Source of the DNA: Thalassotalea fonticola
GTDB lineage: Bacteria > Pseudomonadota > Gammaproteobacteria > Enterobacterales > Alteromonadaceae
Direction of reading: 5' to 3'
NCBI RefSeq assembly: GCF_032911225.1
Contig: NZ_CP136600.1
Coordinates: 2,852,001 to 2,916,000, forward strand
DNA length: 64,000 nucleotides
Shown: positions 19,315 through 27,221 of the stretch, piece by piece
Layout: the number at the start of each line of letters is the position of its first letter
How positions within the stretch are numbered: position 1 is the first letter of the stretch
Program-made: the position numbers and the translations under genes
Notes under the pieces: generated by a model
Seen by the model: the letters and a program-made list of their open reading frames with translations, nothing else
The model's database searches: none
What the model was told of the DNA's origin: nothing

Positions 19315-20793
19315 TTGATGCACAAAACACTAGGCAATACCTTAAAAACAACGGCTAAATATGGCTTGTTATTAACCACACTGCTTTCTGGCTTTGTCAA
19401 CGCGAAAGTGATCGGCAATGCAACCACAGTCACCACAGTAGAATTAGATAAAGACACTTATATCCAAAAAAATGATGTGGGTACAAATTTTGGCAATAAA
19501 TGGTTTATGCATGTAGCAAAAATTTCTGGCGGAGGTGCAAAAGTAAGCTTTATACAATTTACCTTAGGCGATGAGCTTACCTCGGGCGCCAAAGTCGAAC
19601 TGGTACTGACGGCAAGGAAAGTGGTAAATGAAACTCTGGTGCAATTAAGACCGGCCACCAACACCAGCTGGGATGAAACAAAACTAACCTGGGATAACAG
19701 ATGGGATGCTACTGATGGCGTTAACTATGGCGATGTATTAGAAACATTTACCGTCGCAGCTCAGGATATACCGGCAGATGGTGAAACGGGTAATTCATAC
19801 TCCATAGACATTACCGCCCATATTGACGGACCAGGCAGCTACAGCTTTGCCCTAACCAATGAGGACCAATGGACTGACACCAGTTTTTTTACTCGTCATC
19901 AAAGTAATAGTGACAAGCGGCCGAAAGTTCTGATCACCAAGGATAAATCATACGGTTTTAGCCTATCGCCGAGTTATTTTTTGGTAAACCCAGATCCACA
20001 GGCGTCCAGTCAACAAACGGTTACCCTAAGCAATGAAGGTGAAGTGCCGTTGCAATATAAAGGTATGGCTGCTAACGATGATATTAGCCACGATCAATTT
20101 TCATATACCGATAACACCTGCAGCACTTCAGAAGCGCTAGCGCAAGGACAGTCATGTTCATTTAAGGTAGTTAAGTCATATGATCCGACACGAGATGCAG
20201 TATCAGAGCATGACCTAGTTATGCTGAAATATAGCTACCTTGATGCCCAGGGTAATGAAGGTGCGCCAATGAAGTATCCAATTTATATCCGCGATAGTAG
20301 CGCAGAGCCTACGGCAGCACAGGCAAAGCGCCGTGTAGCACCACAAGCGAAGAGCTTTCGCTTAACTGATACAACGACTGACAATGAGATCACTAACTTA
20401 CCTGTATCGGGTTCTGATTATGACATCAAATTCACTGTGGATGGTTACCATAATAGTTATCGGACATTAGTGGCGTTATTTGATTGTGTTGATACCACAG
20501 CTGACAGCTGTGCCGCCAGTTTCAATGACAATATCGGTTATGTGGAAGCCACTGCCGGGACACCGGGTACAGGAGCCACGTCTTATCAGGGTAATAATTC
20601 TGCGACCACAGATTTTACTGGCAGCATCACCATGCCCAGTTACGCCAATACTTTGGTTGCGCGCGCCTATTATCGTTCCGATTTTGATGAATCGGCAGCA
20701 AACCGCTTTACTTCATTGGTTGCCTCAGGCGGTCAAGGCATGACTTTTGCAGATGGTCTTGGTCGTAAAATCATTATTCAAACCGCACAGTAA
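19315..20793 (+). CDS. Secreted protein with DNRLRE/CBM96-like domain
   Basis: Secreted 492-residue protein; signal peptide about 1-30. Residues about 40-205 (LDKDTYIQKNDVGTNFGN, VSFIQFTL, NTSWDETKLTWDNRW) match the DNRLRE/CBM96-type beta-sandwich found in surface and polysaccharide-binding proteins. Next comes a domain with paired cysteines (DNTCSTSEALAQGQSCSFKV) like the choice-of-anchor or abnormal-spindle-like folds. A C-terminal domain (about 340-492, with LFDCVDTTADSCAASF) is related to the C-terminus of the next gene product. No catalytic signature. Good ribosome-binding site (AAAGGAG). A non-catalytic glycan-binding partner of the hydrolases is likely. Confidence 0.65.
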   Translation: MMHKTLGNTLKTTAKYGLLLTTLLSGFVNAKVIGNATTVTTVELDKDTYIQKNDVGTNFGNKWFMHVAKISGGGAKVSFIQFTLGDELTSGAKVELVLTARKVVNETLVQLRPATNTSWDETKLTWDNRWDATDGVNYGDVLETFTVAAQDIPADGETGNSYSIDITAHIDGPGSYSFALTNEDQWTDTSFFTRHQSNSDKRPKVLITKDKSYGFSLSPSYFLVNPDPQASSQQTVTLSNEGEVPLQYKGMAANDDISHDQFSYTDNTCSTSEALAQGQSCSFKVVKSYDPTRDAVSEHDLVMLKYSYLDAQGNEGAPMKYPIYIRDSSAEPTAAQAKRRVAPQAKSFRLTDTTTDNEITNLPVSGSDYDIKFTVDGYHNSYRTLVALFDCVDTTADSCAASFNDNIGYVEATAGTPGTGATSYQGNNSATTDFTGSITMPSYANTLVARAYYRSDFDESAANRFTSLVASGGQGMTFADGLGRKIIIQTAQ

Positions 20794-20807
20794 CAGGAAG
20801 TAATATC

Positions 20808-21794
20808 ATGAAAATTATTCAGTCATTAAGTAAAATGATAACTCTGGCTTCGTTAACTATATCGACAACAGCATTTGCCAATTTAGAGATCAGCAAAGAG
20901 CGGGTATATTTCCCTGTGCAGCTGACAGACTCTCTAGCTACTCAAGCCGAATCGGTGACTATATTCAATAATTATGCAAGTACGGTTGATTTAACCGGCG
21001 CAATCGCCATAGCAACAAAACATAATGGTGATGCCATTGACATAGATGATATAAACGCTGAAAACATCACTTATGATGCTAGCAATTGCGATGAATATAT
21101 TAACGGGACTCCTATGCCAGTTGATGGTCAGTGTTCAATTGTCTTTACTTATGAGCAAATTGATCACAACTTTCAGGCAATATTGCTAGAGATTAGCGAT
21201 CCAACCTCTGGCACTTTACACCCCATTTTTGTCTCCAACTACGTCGAAGAAACGACTGCCAGTGAGGCAGCTCGGCGCTTATCACCTTTAGTTGAACAGG
21301 CAGAAATTTTTACCGCTGCTGATACTGAATTTAACTCACCACTTAGCACTATCTCGGCAGCAGGCGTTTATGTACTGCGCTGGAACGTAGTTACTTATGG
21401 CGATGTAAACTCAAAAGTCGTGCTTTACCATTGTGGTTCATCAGCCGACGACAGCTGTGCGGCCAGTGAAGATGGCAGCGAACCTGGCAGTAACTATACC
21501 GTTATCGACGCATCAACAGTTGCCGCTGCCCAAAGTTCAACCTTGGCTGATTACAGCTACAGCGGCGAACAAGCCAGCCTGCAACAATTTAGCGCTACTC
21601 TCACCCTACCCTCATCGGTTACCAGTGAGGTATTGGCATTACGCTTTTTTCATATTACCCCTGAGGACAGTGATGATGGCTTAACCAATAATATCAGTTC
21701 GTCGTTAGCAGGCGCTATCGATTTTATGAGTCAAGGTAATGACGGTTATTACGGCAGTGCCGGCCGCCGTTTAAACGTTAACACGACTCCATAA
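20808..21794 (+). CDS. Secreted protein sharing its C-terminal domain with the preceding gene
   Basis: Secreted protein of 328 residues, signal peptide about 1-24 (STTAFA). The C-terminal half (LYHCGSSADDSCAASEDG, VLALRFFHI, GRRLNV) parallels that of the upstream protein (LFDCVDTTADSCAASFND, TLVARAYYRS, GRKIII), including the conserved cysteine pair. It also has the N-terminal-side paired-cysteine domain (ASNCDEYINGTPMPVDGQCSIVF) but lacks the CBM96-like module. It therefore looks like a shortened duplicate. Fourteen bases separate the genes. I do not recognise a named family, and the function is unknown; a structural or binding role in the operon is inferred. Confidence 0.6.
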   Translation: MKIIQSLSKMITLASLTISTTAFANLEISKERVYFPVQLTDSLATQAESVTIFNNYASTVDLTGAIAIATKHNGDAIDIDDINAENITYDASNCDEYINGTPMPVDGQCSIVFTYEQIDHNFQAILLEISDPTSGTLHPIFVSNYVEETTASEAARRLSPLVEQAEIFTAADTEFNSPLSTISAAGVYVLRWNVVTYGDVNSKVVLYHCGSSADDSCAASEDGSEPGSNYTVIDASTVAAAQSSTLADYSYSGEQASLQQFSATLTLPSSVTSEVLALRFFHITPEDSDDGLTNNISSSLAGAIDFMSQGNDGYYGSAGRRLNVNTTP

Positions 21795-21807
21795 GGAAGA
21801 AACAACC

Positions 21808-22320
21808 ATGAAAAAAATTCAATTACTTCTGCTGTTAAGCATATTAATTTTAACGGCTTGTGGCGGCGAGTCACAACCTGAACAACAAGAGTTACCAGCA
21901 GAACAAGAGCCAATTGTAGAGCCGACACAGGAACAGCCAGCACCGGAACAGCCGGCACAGGAAGAGGCATCACCGGAAGAACCAGCGCCTGAAGAACCGG
22001 CATCCGAAGTAGCTATTATTGATGACAGTGTTGCCGTGCCAACAAGCCTTAAAATCAGCAGTAAAGCCAGCGATGTTCAACTCAGTTGGGGCTATATTGC
22101 AGAGGCCAGCTCTTACAACATTTATTATAGCGAAGCTGGTGATGTTGATGAAAATTCAATGAGTTTTAGCACCCCGAATACTCGATTTAGTCATCAGGGT
22201 CTGAATAGCTCAATCCACAATTATAAAATACAAGCGGTTTATGATGAGAAACAAGTAACAAGTGCTTTATCAAACACTTTACATGCCAATCTGGCTAAAC
22301 CAGTTAAAATACAAGATTAG
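21808..22320 (+). CDS. Lipoprotein with Pro/Glu-rich stalk and fibronectin-III-like domain
   Basis: Lipoprotein of 170 residues: lipobox LTAC (C18) and GGESQ linker, then a stalk of about 45 residues built from degenerate EQPAPE/EEPAPE repeats, then one domain of about 85 residues (PTSLKISSKASDVQLSWGYI, SYNIYYSEAG) with the tryptophan and tyrosine spacing of fibronectin type III. The stalk should hold the domain away from the membrane or through the cell wall. Thirteen bases after the preceding gene and eleven before the next. Role unknown; probably a scaffold. Confidence 0.65.
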   Translation: MKKIQLLLLLSILILTACGGESQPEQQELPAEQEPIVEPTQEQPAPEQPAQEEASPEEPAPEEPASEVAIIDDSVAVPTSLKISSKASDVQLSWGYIAEASSYNIYYSEAGDVDENSMSFSTPNTRFSHQGLNSSIHNYKIQAVYDEKQVTSALSNTLHANLAKPVKIQD

Positions 22321-22331
22321 GGGGATTTATT

Positions 22332-22505
22332 ATGAAAGACAATGATAAGACAATCACAGCGCCGCAAGAAGTTGCCGATACCCGTCGTGATTTCATCGCT
22401 AAATTCGGTAAACTTGCAGTGATAACCCCGATAGCGGTAACCGCTTTAATGACACCAAAAACGTCAAAAGCGATGTCATCGGATGGCGCACCAGGGGTGA
22501 TCTAA
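22332..22505 (+). CDS. 57-residue protein consisting almost wholly of a Tat signal peptide
   Basis: Small ORF of 57 codons starting 11 bp after the preceding gene, with GGGG in the ribosome-binding position. Residues 18-24 are RRDFIAK, the twin-arginine translocation motif; a hydrophobic stretch (LAVITPIAVTALM) and a plausible cleavage site (TSKA-M) follow. Only about ten residues would remain after cleavage. It is co-directional with, and the last gene of, the operon starting at 12233, which argues that it is translated. Similar tiny Tat-signal proteins are known beside redox enzymes, but no redox gene lies here. Function unknown. Confidence 0.6.
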   Translation: MKDNDKTITAPQEVADTRRDFIAKFGKLAVITPIAVTALMTPKTSKAMSSDGAPGVI

Positions 22506-22523
22506 TTTCACCGCTTGTCATTA

Positions 22524-22788
22524 TATACCCGTTGCCATTCAAAGTGTGGGATTTCAGTGGGAGTTAAAAGCAATTTAGGCAAGGCATTCATTTTAGAGAA
22601 TGGTTGTTCCATTGTTAAAATTAATAACGCGGCATAAATTGCTTTTAACCCCATCGAAGAAGTGCTTGAGCAAGACCACTACTTCGTTGCAGCTATTTGA
22701 AAGGGAATAACCATTACTGCATAACTGCGCCTTGTATTAGTATCGCTCAAGCACTCTGAAACCCGCATCTTGAAAGGTAACGGGTATA
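22524..22788. repeat. MITE-like element with ~33-bp terminal inverted repeats
   Basis: The left end TATACCCGTTGCCATTCAAA and the right end (reverse complement TATACCCGTTACCTTTCAAG) match over about 33 bp (to TTTCAG) with few differences. Inside are further palindromes: TTAAAAGCAATTTA with TAAATTGCTTTTAA, and AGTGCTTGAG with CTCAAGCACT. No ORF of note lies within. The same end sequence recurs as a 48-bp hairpin at 55346-55393. This is a non-autonomous repeat or a structured intergenic element. Confidence 0.7.
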
Positions 22789-23140
22789 GTACAGGTGTTA
22801 TTGATAAGATATCATTGGCATCTGTTTTATTATTCTTAGACTTCAAAGAGAAGCGCAATGGATATCAAGCGAAATCCCCCTTCTGACCATTTTTAATACC
22901 AAACGTCAATCACTAAGCCTTGCTCAAAGCTCGCCTGTTTGCACGAAAATCGTAGCGCAAAGTTCCCCCTAGCCAACTCAATGTTTATGCAGATTGGTGT
23001 AACTCTTGTCTGTTAATTCAAAATCGTCTTGGTAAAATTTTCGAATGCTGAAAATTAATAGATATGATCTATACCACAAATAGGATTGAGTGGCTCAATA
23101 TTAGCATTGAAATGAACTGGGGTCGGTTGACGTAATAGAA
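22789..23140. other. Gene-free stretch after the MITE-like element
   Basis: No gene. Between about 22894 and 23002 there are weak inverted ends (TAATACCAA and TTGGTGTAA), which could mark a second small degenerate repeat; I do not trust it without copies elsewhere. No promoter or operator is recognised. Confidence 0.3.
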
Positions 23141-23160
23141 GCGGGAGTTTTCTCTCCCGC
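23141..23160 (-). terminator. Possible terminator of the leftward operon
   Basis: GCGGGAG and CTCCCGC form a 7-bp GC-rich stem, about 60 bp beyond the last stop codon of the leftward operon. The T-tract on the minus strand (CTTCTATT) is weak. Confidence 0.5.
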
Positions 23161-23222
23161 AAGTATATTGCCTTATGGTTTACTTTATAGAATGGGGTTG
23201 GCCGCAAGTAAATGACTGCGCA

Positions 23223-25625
23223 TTATGAACCTGTATTAGCTACAGAATTCAACGATACACTGGGATCAATCAGGCGAATAATAGTTAATGAGGTTGCTGG
23301 CAGTTTCCCCACAACCTTACCTTGATTAATCGTGATTAGCCCTTGCTCGGTATTAGTCACTTGCTGAGTTGTAGGATATTCATCTTCAGGATTGCTGCCA
23401 GTATAAAGCCAATGCCGCACATCAGCTGTTGGCTGGTAACGGCCTAAATCCAGACTCACCACTTCTTCACTATCATTTTTATTTAACAAGATTATCGACA
23501 TCTCCGCTGTTTTTGGCTCAAAACTGGCAAAGGCGCGAACAAAGCCATGCTTTGTTTTGATATTGAGGATCTGACTCAAGGTATGATTATTGATTAATTT
23601 CAATACCTGACCAACCGGGGTTAACGTGTTGTCATCGTTATTCTCTAGCGAGTTGGCCAGGTTGTGGTAACCACCAAATTTCCCTTCCCAGGAAGTATGA
23701 GTGTTCCAATGTACCATATGGCTGATATTTTTATGGCGCAAGGCGCTTAAGGTCATATCGGCAAACACCAAAGACTTCCATAAATCATTGGCAAAATTTC
23801 CAACCGGTTGCGTGGTCAAGGGTTTAGGCTCAGGCTCAGGAATATCATGGTGAGTAAAGGTGGCGTTTTTTTGAAAGTTTTTACCGCCCATAGTTAACAC
23901 ACCATTATCATTTACTTTAAGGTAATTTTCCTTATCGTCAAAAGCTTGAAGTTGGAAACTATTCTTTCGGGTAATTAATGCCCAGGCGCTATTTTTTCCT
24001 GGCTGCTTAGTGGTTGTATAGCTGACAGAGCCGTCTTTATTTCGCGAAATAAACCCATTATCAGCGTCTATCGCCTGCAAGGTTAACGCATTTTTACCCA
24101 AGGTTTTCGCCCCCTTAATGACAAACTGACAGGATGAGCTCTCGGAGCGGTAAAGGTTAGCTTTTAGACTGCCGTCGGCTTGCACACAAAGCAGCTTTTT
24201 ATTCACCATGGCAGAGATATTGCGCTTTTGCTTTCTTGGGAAGTAGCGCTTTGGTTGATAAGGCTTCAGCTCGAAGATTTCTGCTGCCGCTTCTTTGTCC
24301 GCAAGAGTGAACAGGCCGTTATTGGCGTTATAGGTGAGATAATGATTGCCATGCAATTTTGACTGAAGATAAAACTGATGTTTTTTCAATTCCAGTAAGC
24401 GCCATTTTGTCCCATCTTCATCGACACTGCCGTCTGTTGTTAACGGTGATACGGCTTTCGTCTGTGCCTTGACATAACTATCGCTATTATTGTTAAGTTT
24501 AAGCCCTATCCAGCCATCAGCAAACAGTTCAATATCGATCGCATGACTTTTTTGCACTAACTTTGCGGCTTGTGCACGCTTGGTCAAATGTTTGCCATTA
24601 TTGCTTAACTGCAAGTAACCTGCGGACTGCTGCTCAGTTTTTAAGGTTTTAAAAAATACCAACCCCTTCGGGTCGCGCTCGGGATAATGGCCACCAGTGG
24701 CACCATATTCAGTGACTATGATCGGCACATCCTGGTGATGTTCACTTTTATTGGCATAATGTTGAAATTTATCAATTTTAGGCGTTAACGTGCCGGAATA
24801 GTCGCGCCAGTGTTGGTAGGACTCACTCCACTTTTTGCCGTGCAAATACTGATGCGGGGCAATAAAATCGATATATTTCGAAATTTCGGCATCGGCCAGG
24901 GCAAATTTTAACCAATTTCTGCGGCCATCTTCGCCAAAACCAATACGAATATTCGGATCTATCGCCTTCATCGCCTTCGCCATCTCAACAAAGTGTTTAA
25001 AATAACTGTCTTTGTCTGTATGCGAGGCTACTTCGTTGCCCAATTGCCAATATTTAACCTTATAATCGCGAGTAATGTTGGCATATTTAACCCATTCCTT
25101 GGCGTGCGTCTTCAGATCGTCAAACGTCACCACGGTTTCCGGATAATGTTTAGTATCGTAAGACAACATGTTAACCACAATCAAAGGCTCAACGTTAAGC
25201 TCATTGATATAACTCATGTATTCATCAAAATCCAGAGCTTGCTTAAAATAGCCAGCATCATCCACCGCCCAGTAATAATCCCCCGGGGGTTGCTTAATGG
25301 AAGCCACTCTCGGAGTGAGTCCATTAACACCATCATTAAATGGGGCATCGGTAAACAGGTAATTATCTGCCAGTCGGCCATAAGGAAATCTTAAAATGCT
25401 TAATTTCATCTCTTTGGATCTGTCTTTCATCGAAACCGAGCGAGGCATTTTTTTATCTGAGGAAAGTAAAAAATTCATATTTTCCCCGATTGGCGCATTC
25501 ATTTGAGTTTTTAGTACATCGTCATAATCGATGTTAATGGTTTGTTTCGCATGCGCGCCAGAGAGTATACCGGACAGTAGTAGTGAAGCTGTCGCGATGA
25601 ATAATTTAGGGGTATATTTAAACAT
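23223..25625 (-). CDS. Secreted clan GH-A-like glycoside hydrolase, paralogue
   Basis: Paralogue of the product of 12233-15448. I prefer the ATG at 25625 to the one 21 bp upstream, because it gives a clean signal peptide (MFKYTPKLF to GAHA). Residues E198 (QLGNEV) and E306 (VTEYG) are the likely acid/base and nucleophile, 108 residues apart as in the paralogue. The beta-trefoil-like insert (about 314-608, with LQAFDDKENYLKV) separates the nucleophile from the last barrel part (NDLWKSLVFADM, MVHWNTHTSW). The protein ends after the beta-sandwich at about residue 800 and lacks the extra C-terminal repeats. It is last in the leftward gene series but lies behind a strong hairpin at 25673-25702. 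Substrate probably a red-algal galactan; family not certain. Confidence 0.7.
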   Translation of the reverse strand: MFKYTPKLFIATASLLLSGILSGAHAKQTINIDYDDVLKTQMNAPIGENMNFLLSSDKKMPRSVSMKDRSKEMKLSILRFPYGRLADNYLFTDAPFNDGVNGLTPRVASIKQPPGDYYWAVDDAGYFKQALDFDEYMSYINELNVEPLIVVNMLSYDTKHYPETVVTFDDLKTHAKEWVKYANITRDYKVKYWQLGNEVASHTDKDSYFKHFVEMAKAMKAIDPNIRIGFGEDGRRNWLKFALADAEISKYIDFIAPHQYLHGKKWSESYQHWRDYSGTLTPKIDKFQHYANKSEHHQDVPIIVTEYGATGGHYPERDPKGLVFFKTLKTEQQSAGYLQLSNNGKHLTKRAQAAKLVQKSHAIDIELFADGWIGLKLNNNSDSYVKAQTKAVSPLTTDGSVDEDGTKWRLLELKKHQFYLQSKLHGNHYLTYNANNGLFTLADKEAAAEIFELKPYQPKRYFPRKQKRNISAMVNKKLLCVQADGSLKANLYRSESSSCQFVIKGAKTLGKNALTLQAIDADNGFISRNKDGSVSYTTTKQPGKNSAWALITRKNSFQLQAFDDKENYLKVNDNGVLTMGGKNFQKNATFTHHDIPEPEPKPLTTQPVGNFANDLWKSLVFADMTLSALRHKNISHMVHWNTHTSWEGKFGGYHNLANSLENNDDNTLTPVGQVLKLINNHTLSQILNIKTKHGFVRAFASFEPKTAEMSIILLNKNDSEEVVSLDLGRYQPTADVRHWLYTGSNPEDEYPTTQQVTNTEQGLITINQGKVVGKLPATSLTIIRLIDPSVSLNSVANTGS

Positions 25626-25672
25626 ATTGTTGACCATAATTACCATTATCTAGTGGGTTAATGTTAGCAAAA

Positions 25673-25702
25673 AGCAGCCCAAAATAAGTTATTTGGGCTG
25701 CT
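25673..25702 (-). terminator. Strong intercistronic hairpin with T-tract
   Basis: AGCAGCCCAAA and TTTGGGCTGCT make an 11-bp stem extended by TAA/TTA; on the minus strand it is followed by TTTTTGC. It stands between the sulfatase gene (ends 25752) and the glycosidase gene (starts 25625), so it should reduce expression of the glycosidase from upstream promoters. Confidence 0.75.
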
Positions 25703-25751
25703 ACAGCCGATTCTCTGCATTAAAGTAGCTGGTTATTAAACACTGCTTTCC

Positions 25752-27218
25752 CTATAGCCCACGCTTAATATCTGTTTGCCATTGTTGGTAGTATGCGCTC
25801 AGCCGTTTAACAATTTCAGGGTGTTTGTTGGCCAAATTTACCGACTCTGCAGGATCGTTATCTAAATTGTATAAAAAGGTGCCAAGTTCAAGCTCGACCA
25901 TCTCGTATTTTGCATATTTGCCATCGGTAGCAGTTTTAAATTTCCACTTACCTTGGCGAACAGCCGTTTCATGGCCGGTATCCCAAACCAGAGTTTGATG
26001 GCCTAACTTGACATTTTCACCGGTAAGTAAGGTGGTAATATCCTGACCATCAACATGTTCCGGTACCTGTGCACCCGCGAGGTTTGCCAAGGTTGGCAGT
26101 ATATCCATGGTACTCACCATATTGTCAGAAACCACGCCTTGTTGAAACGTTCCCGGCCATGAAATCATCATAGGCACACGTATCCCGCCTTCATACAAGG
26201 TATACTTACTGCCGCGCAGCGGGCCATTATTGGCGTAAATCGGGGTAGAGCCGCCATTGTCACTGACAAAAATAATCACGGTATCGTCACCGAGGCCTTG
26301 TTCATCGATAGTAGCGAATAATTTACCGATTTCTTTGTCCATGTACTCAAGCTGAGCCAGATAGTGTGCCCTGCCTTCTGGATTATTCGGATAACGGCTG
26401 TTTTCATACCAGGTATAATAGTCTTCCGTATCGGGATCCCAGTCGTGGTACCCTTTTAACTTGTTCGCCTTTAAATAATCTTCCGGTAACTGGTGAGTAA
26501 AGTTATGCACCGAATTAAAGGCCAGCTGTAAATAGAACTTGTTGTCTTTATTATTTTTCACAAACTCGCGCGCTTTCTCGCCATATATTTCGGTGGAAAA
26601 CCCGCTACGATTATCGCGCTCAGTGCCATTCCAAAAAGCACCATATTCTAGTAATTGGCCCTTTTTACCACCGCGCTTCTTATAGGCGTTGAATTTCTGC
26701 TTTTGTGCTAAGGCGTAAGCATCGTCATGGATCAAAAAATGCTTGCGGCCATTACCACCGTATCCGTAAAAATAATCAAAACCATGATTCAACGGAAAAT
26801 CCCGCACATCTGGCTTGGAACTTCCATAATGATATTTACCAATATAACCCGAGGTATAACCCTGAGTTTTTATTACTTCCGCTATGGTGGTTAATTTATC
26901 AGAAATCGCGGCTTTTTTTCCATACCAATAAGCACCTTGGCGTTGGTTGTAGGTACCGGTGATCAAACCAAGCCTTGACACATTACAAATTGGCGCGGTG
27001 ACATAAGCCGAGGTAAAACGGGTGCCTTGTTTTGCCAGTCGGTCAATATTGGGTGTCTGCACATCATCGGCAAGACCCGAGGCACCTATGTCAGCATAGC
27101 CTTGATCGTCACTAACAATAACGATGATATTGGGCTGGCTTGGCAATTCATTAGCCACAGCGCCGGTGGAGAACAATGCCAGTGCTAGCCAGCTTTTTAA
27201 TTTTAATAATTTCATCAT
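25752..27218 (-). CDS. Secreted sulfatase with non-canonical CNVSR motif
   Basis: Sulfatase of 488 residues; signal peptide about 1-22 (ALFSTGAVA). It has the metal site IVSDDQGYADIG, GKYHYG and FVSDNGG, so the fold is complete. The activation motif is CNVSR (C78), with valine where the usual CxPxR motif has proline. The relative at 34930 has CNTSR. Formylglycine-generating enzymes favour proline there, so maturation may differ, or this is a subfamily feature. The gene lies three bases after the stop of the sulfatase upstream. Near-identical segments with the 34930 product (GGSTPIYANNGPLRGSKYTL) show a recent duplication. Confidence 0.88.
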   Translation of the reverse strand: MMKLLKLKSWLALALFSTGAVANELPSQPNIIVIVSDDQGYADIGASGLADDVQTPNIDRLAKQGTRFTSAYVTAPICNVSRLGLITGTYNQRQGAYWYGKKAAISDKLTTIAEVIKTQGYTSGYIGKYHYGSSKPDVRDFPLNHGFDYFYGYGGNGRKHFLIHDDAYALAQKQKFNAYKKRGGKKGQLLEYGAFWNGTERDNRSGFSTEIYGEKAREFVKNNKDNKFYLQLAFNSVHNFTHQLPEDYLKANKLKGYHDWDPDTEDYYTWYENSRYPNNPEGRAHYLAQLEYMDKEIGKLFATIDEQGLGDDTVIIFVSDNGGSTPIYANNGPLRGSKYTLYEGGIRVPMMISWPGTFQQGVVSDNMVSTMDILPTLANLAGAQVPEHVDGQDITTLLTGENVKLGHQTLVWDTGHETAVRQGKWKFKTATDGKYAKYEMVELELGTFLYNLDNDPAESVNLANKHPEIVKRLSAYYQQWQTDIKRGL

Positions 27219-27221
27219 AGC

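Noticed and set aside
22894..23002. Second small inverted-repeat element after the MITE
   Set aside because: The ends match in only about seven of nine bases and the interior shows no further symmetry.
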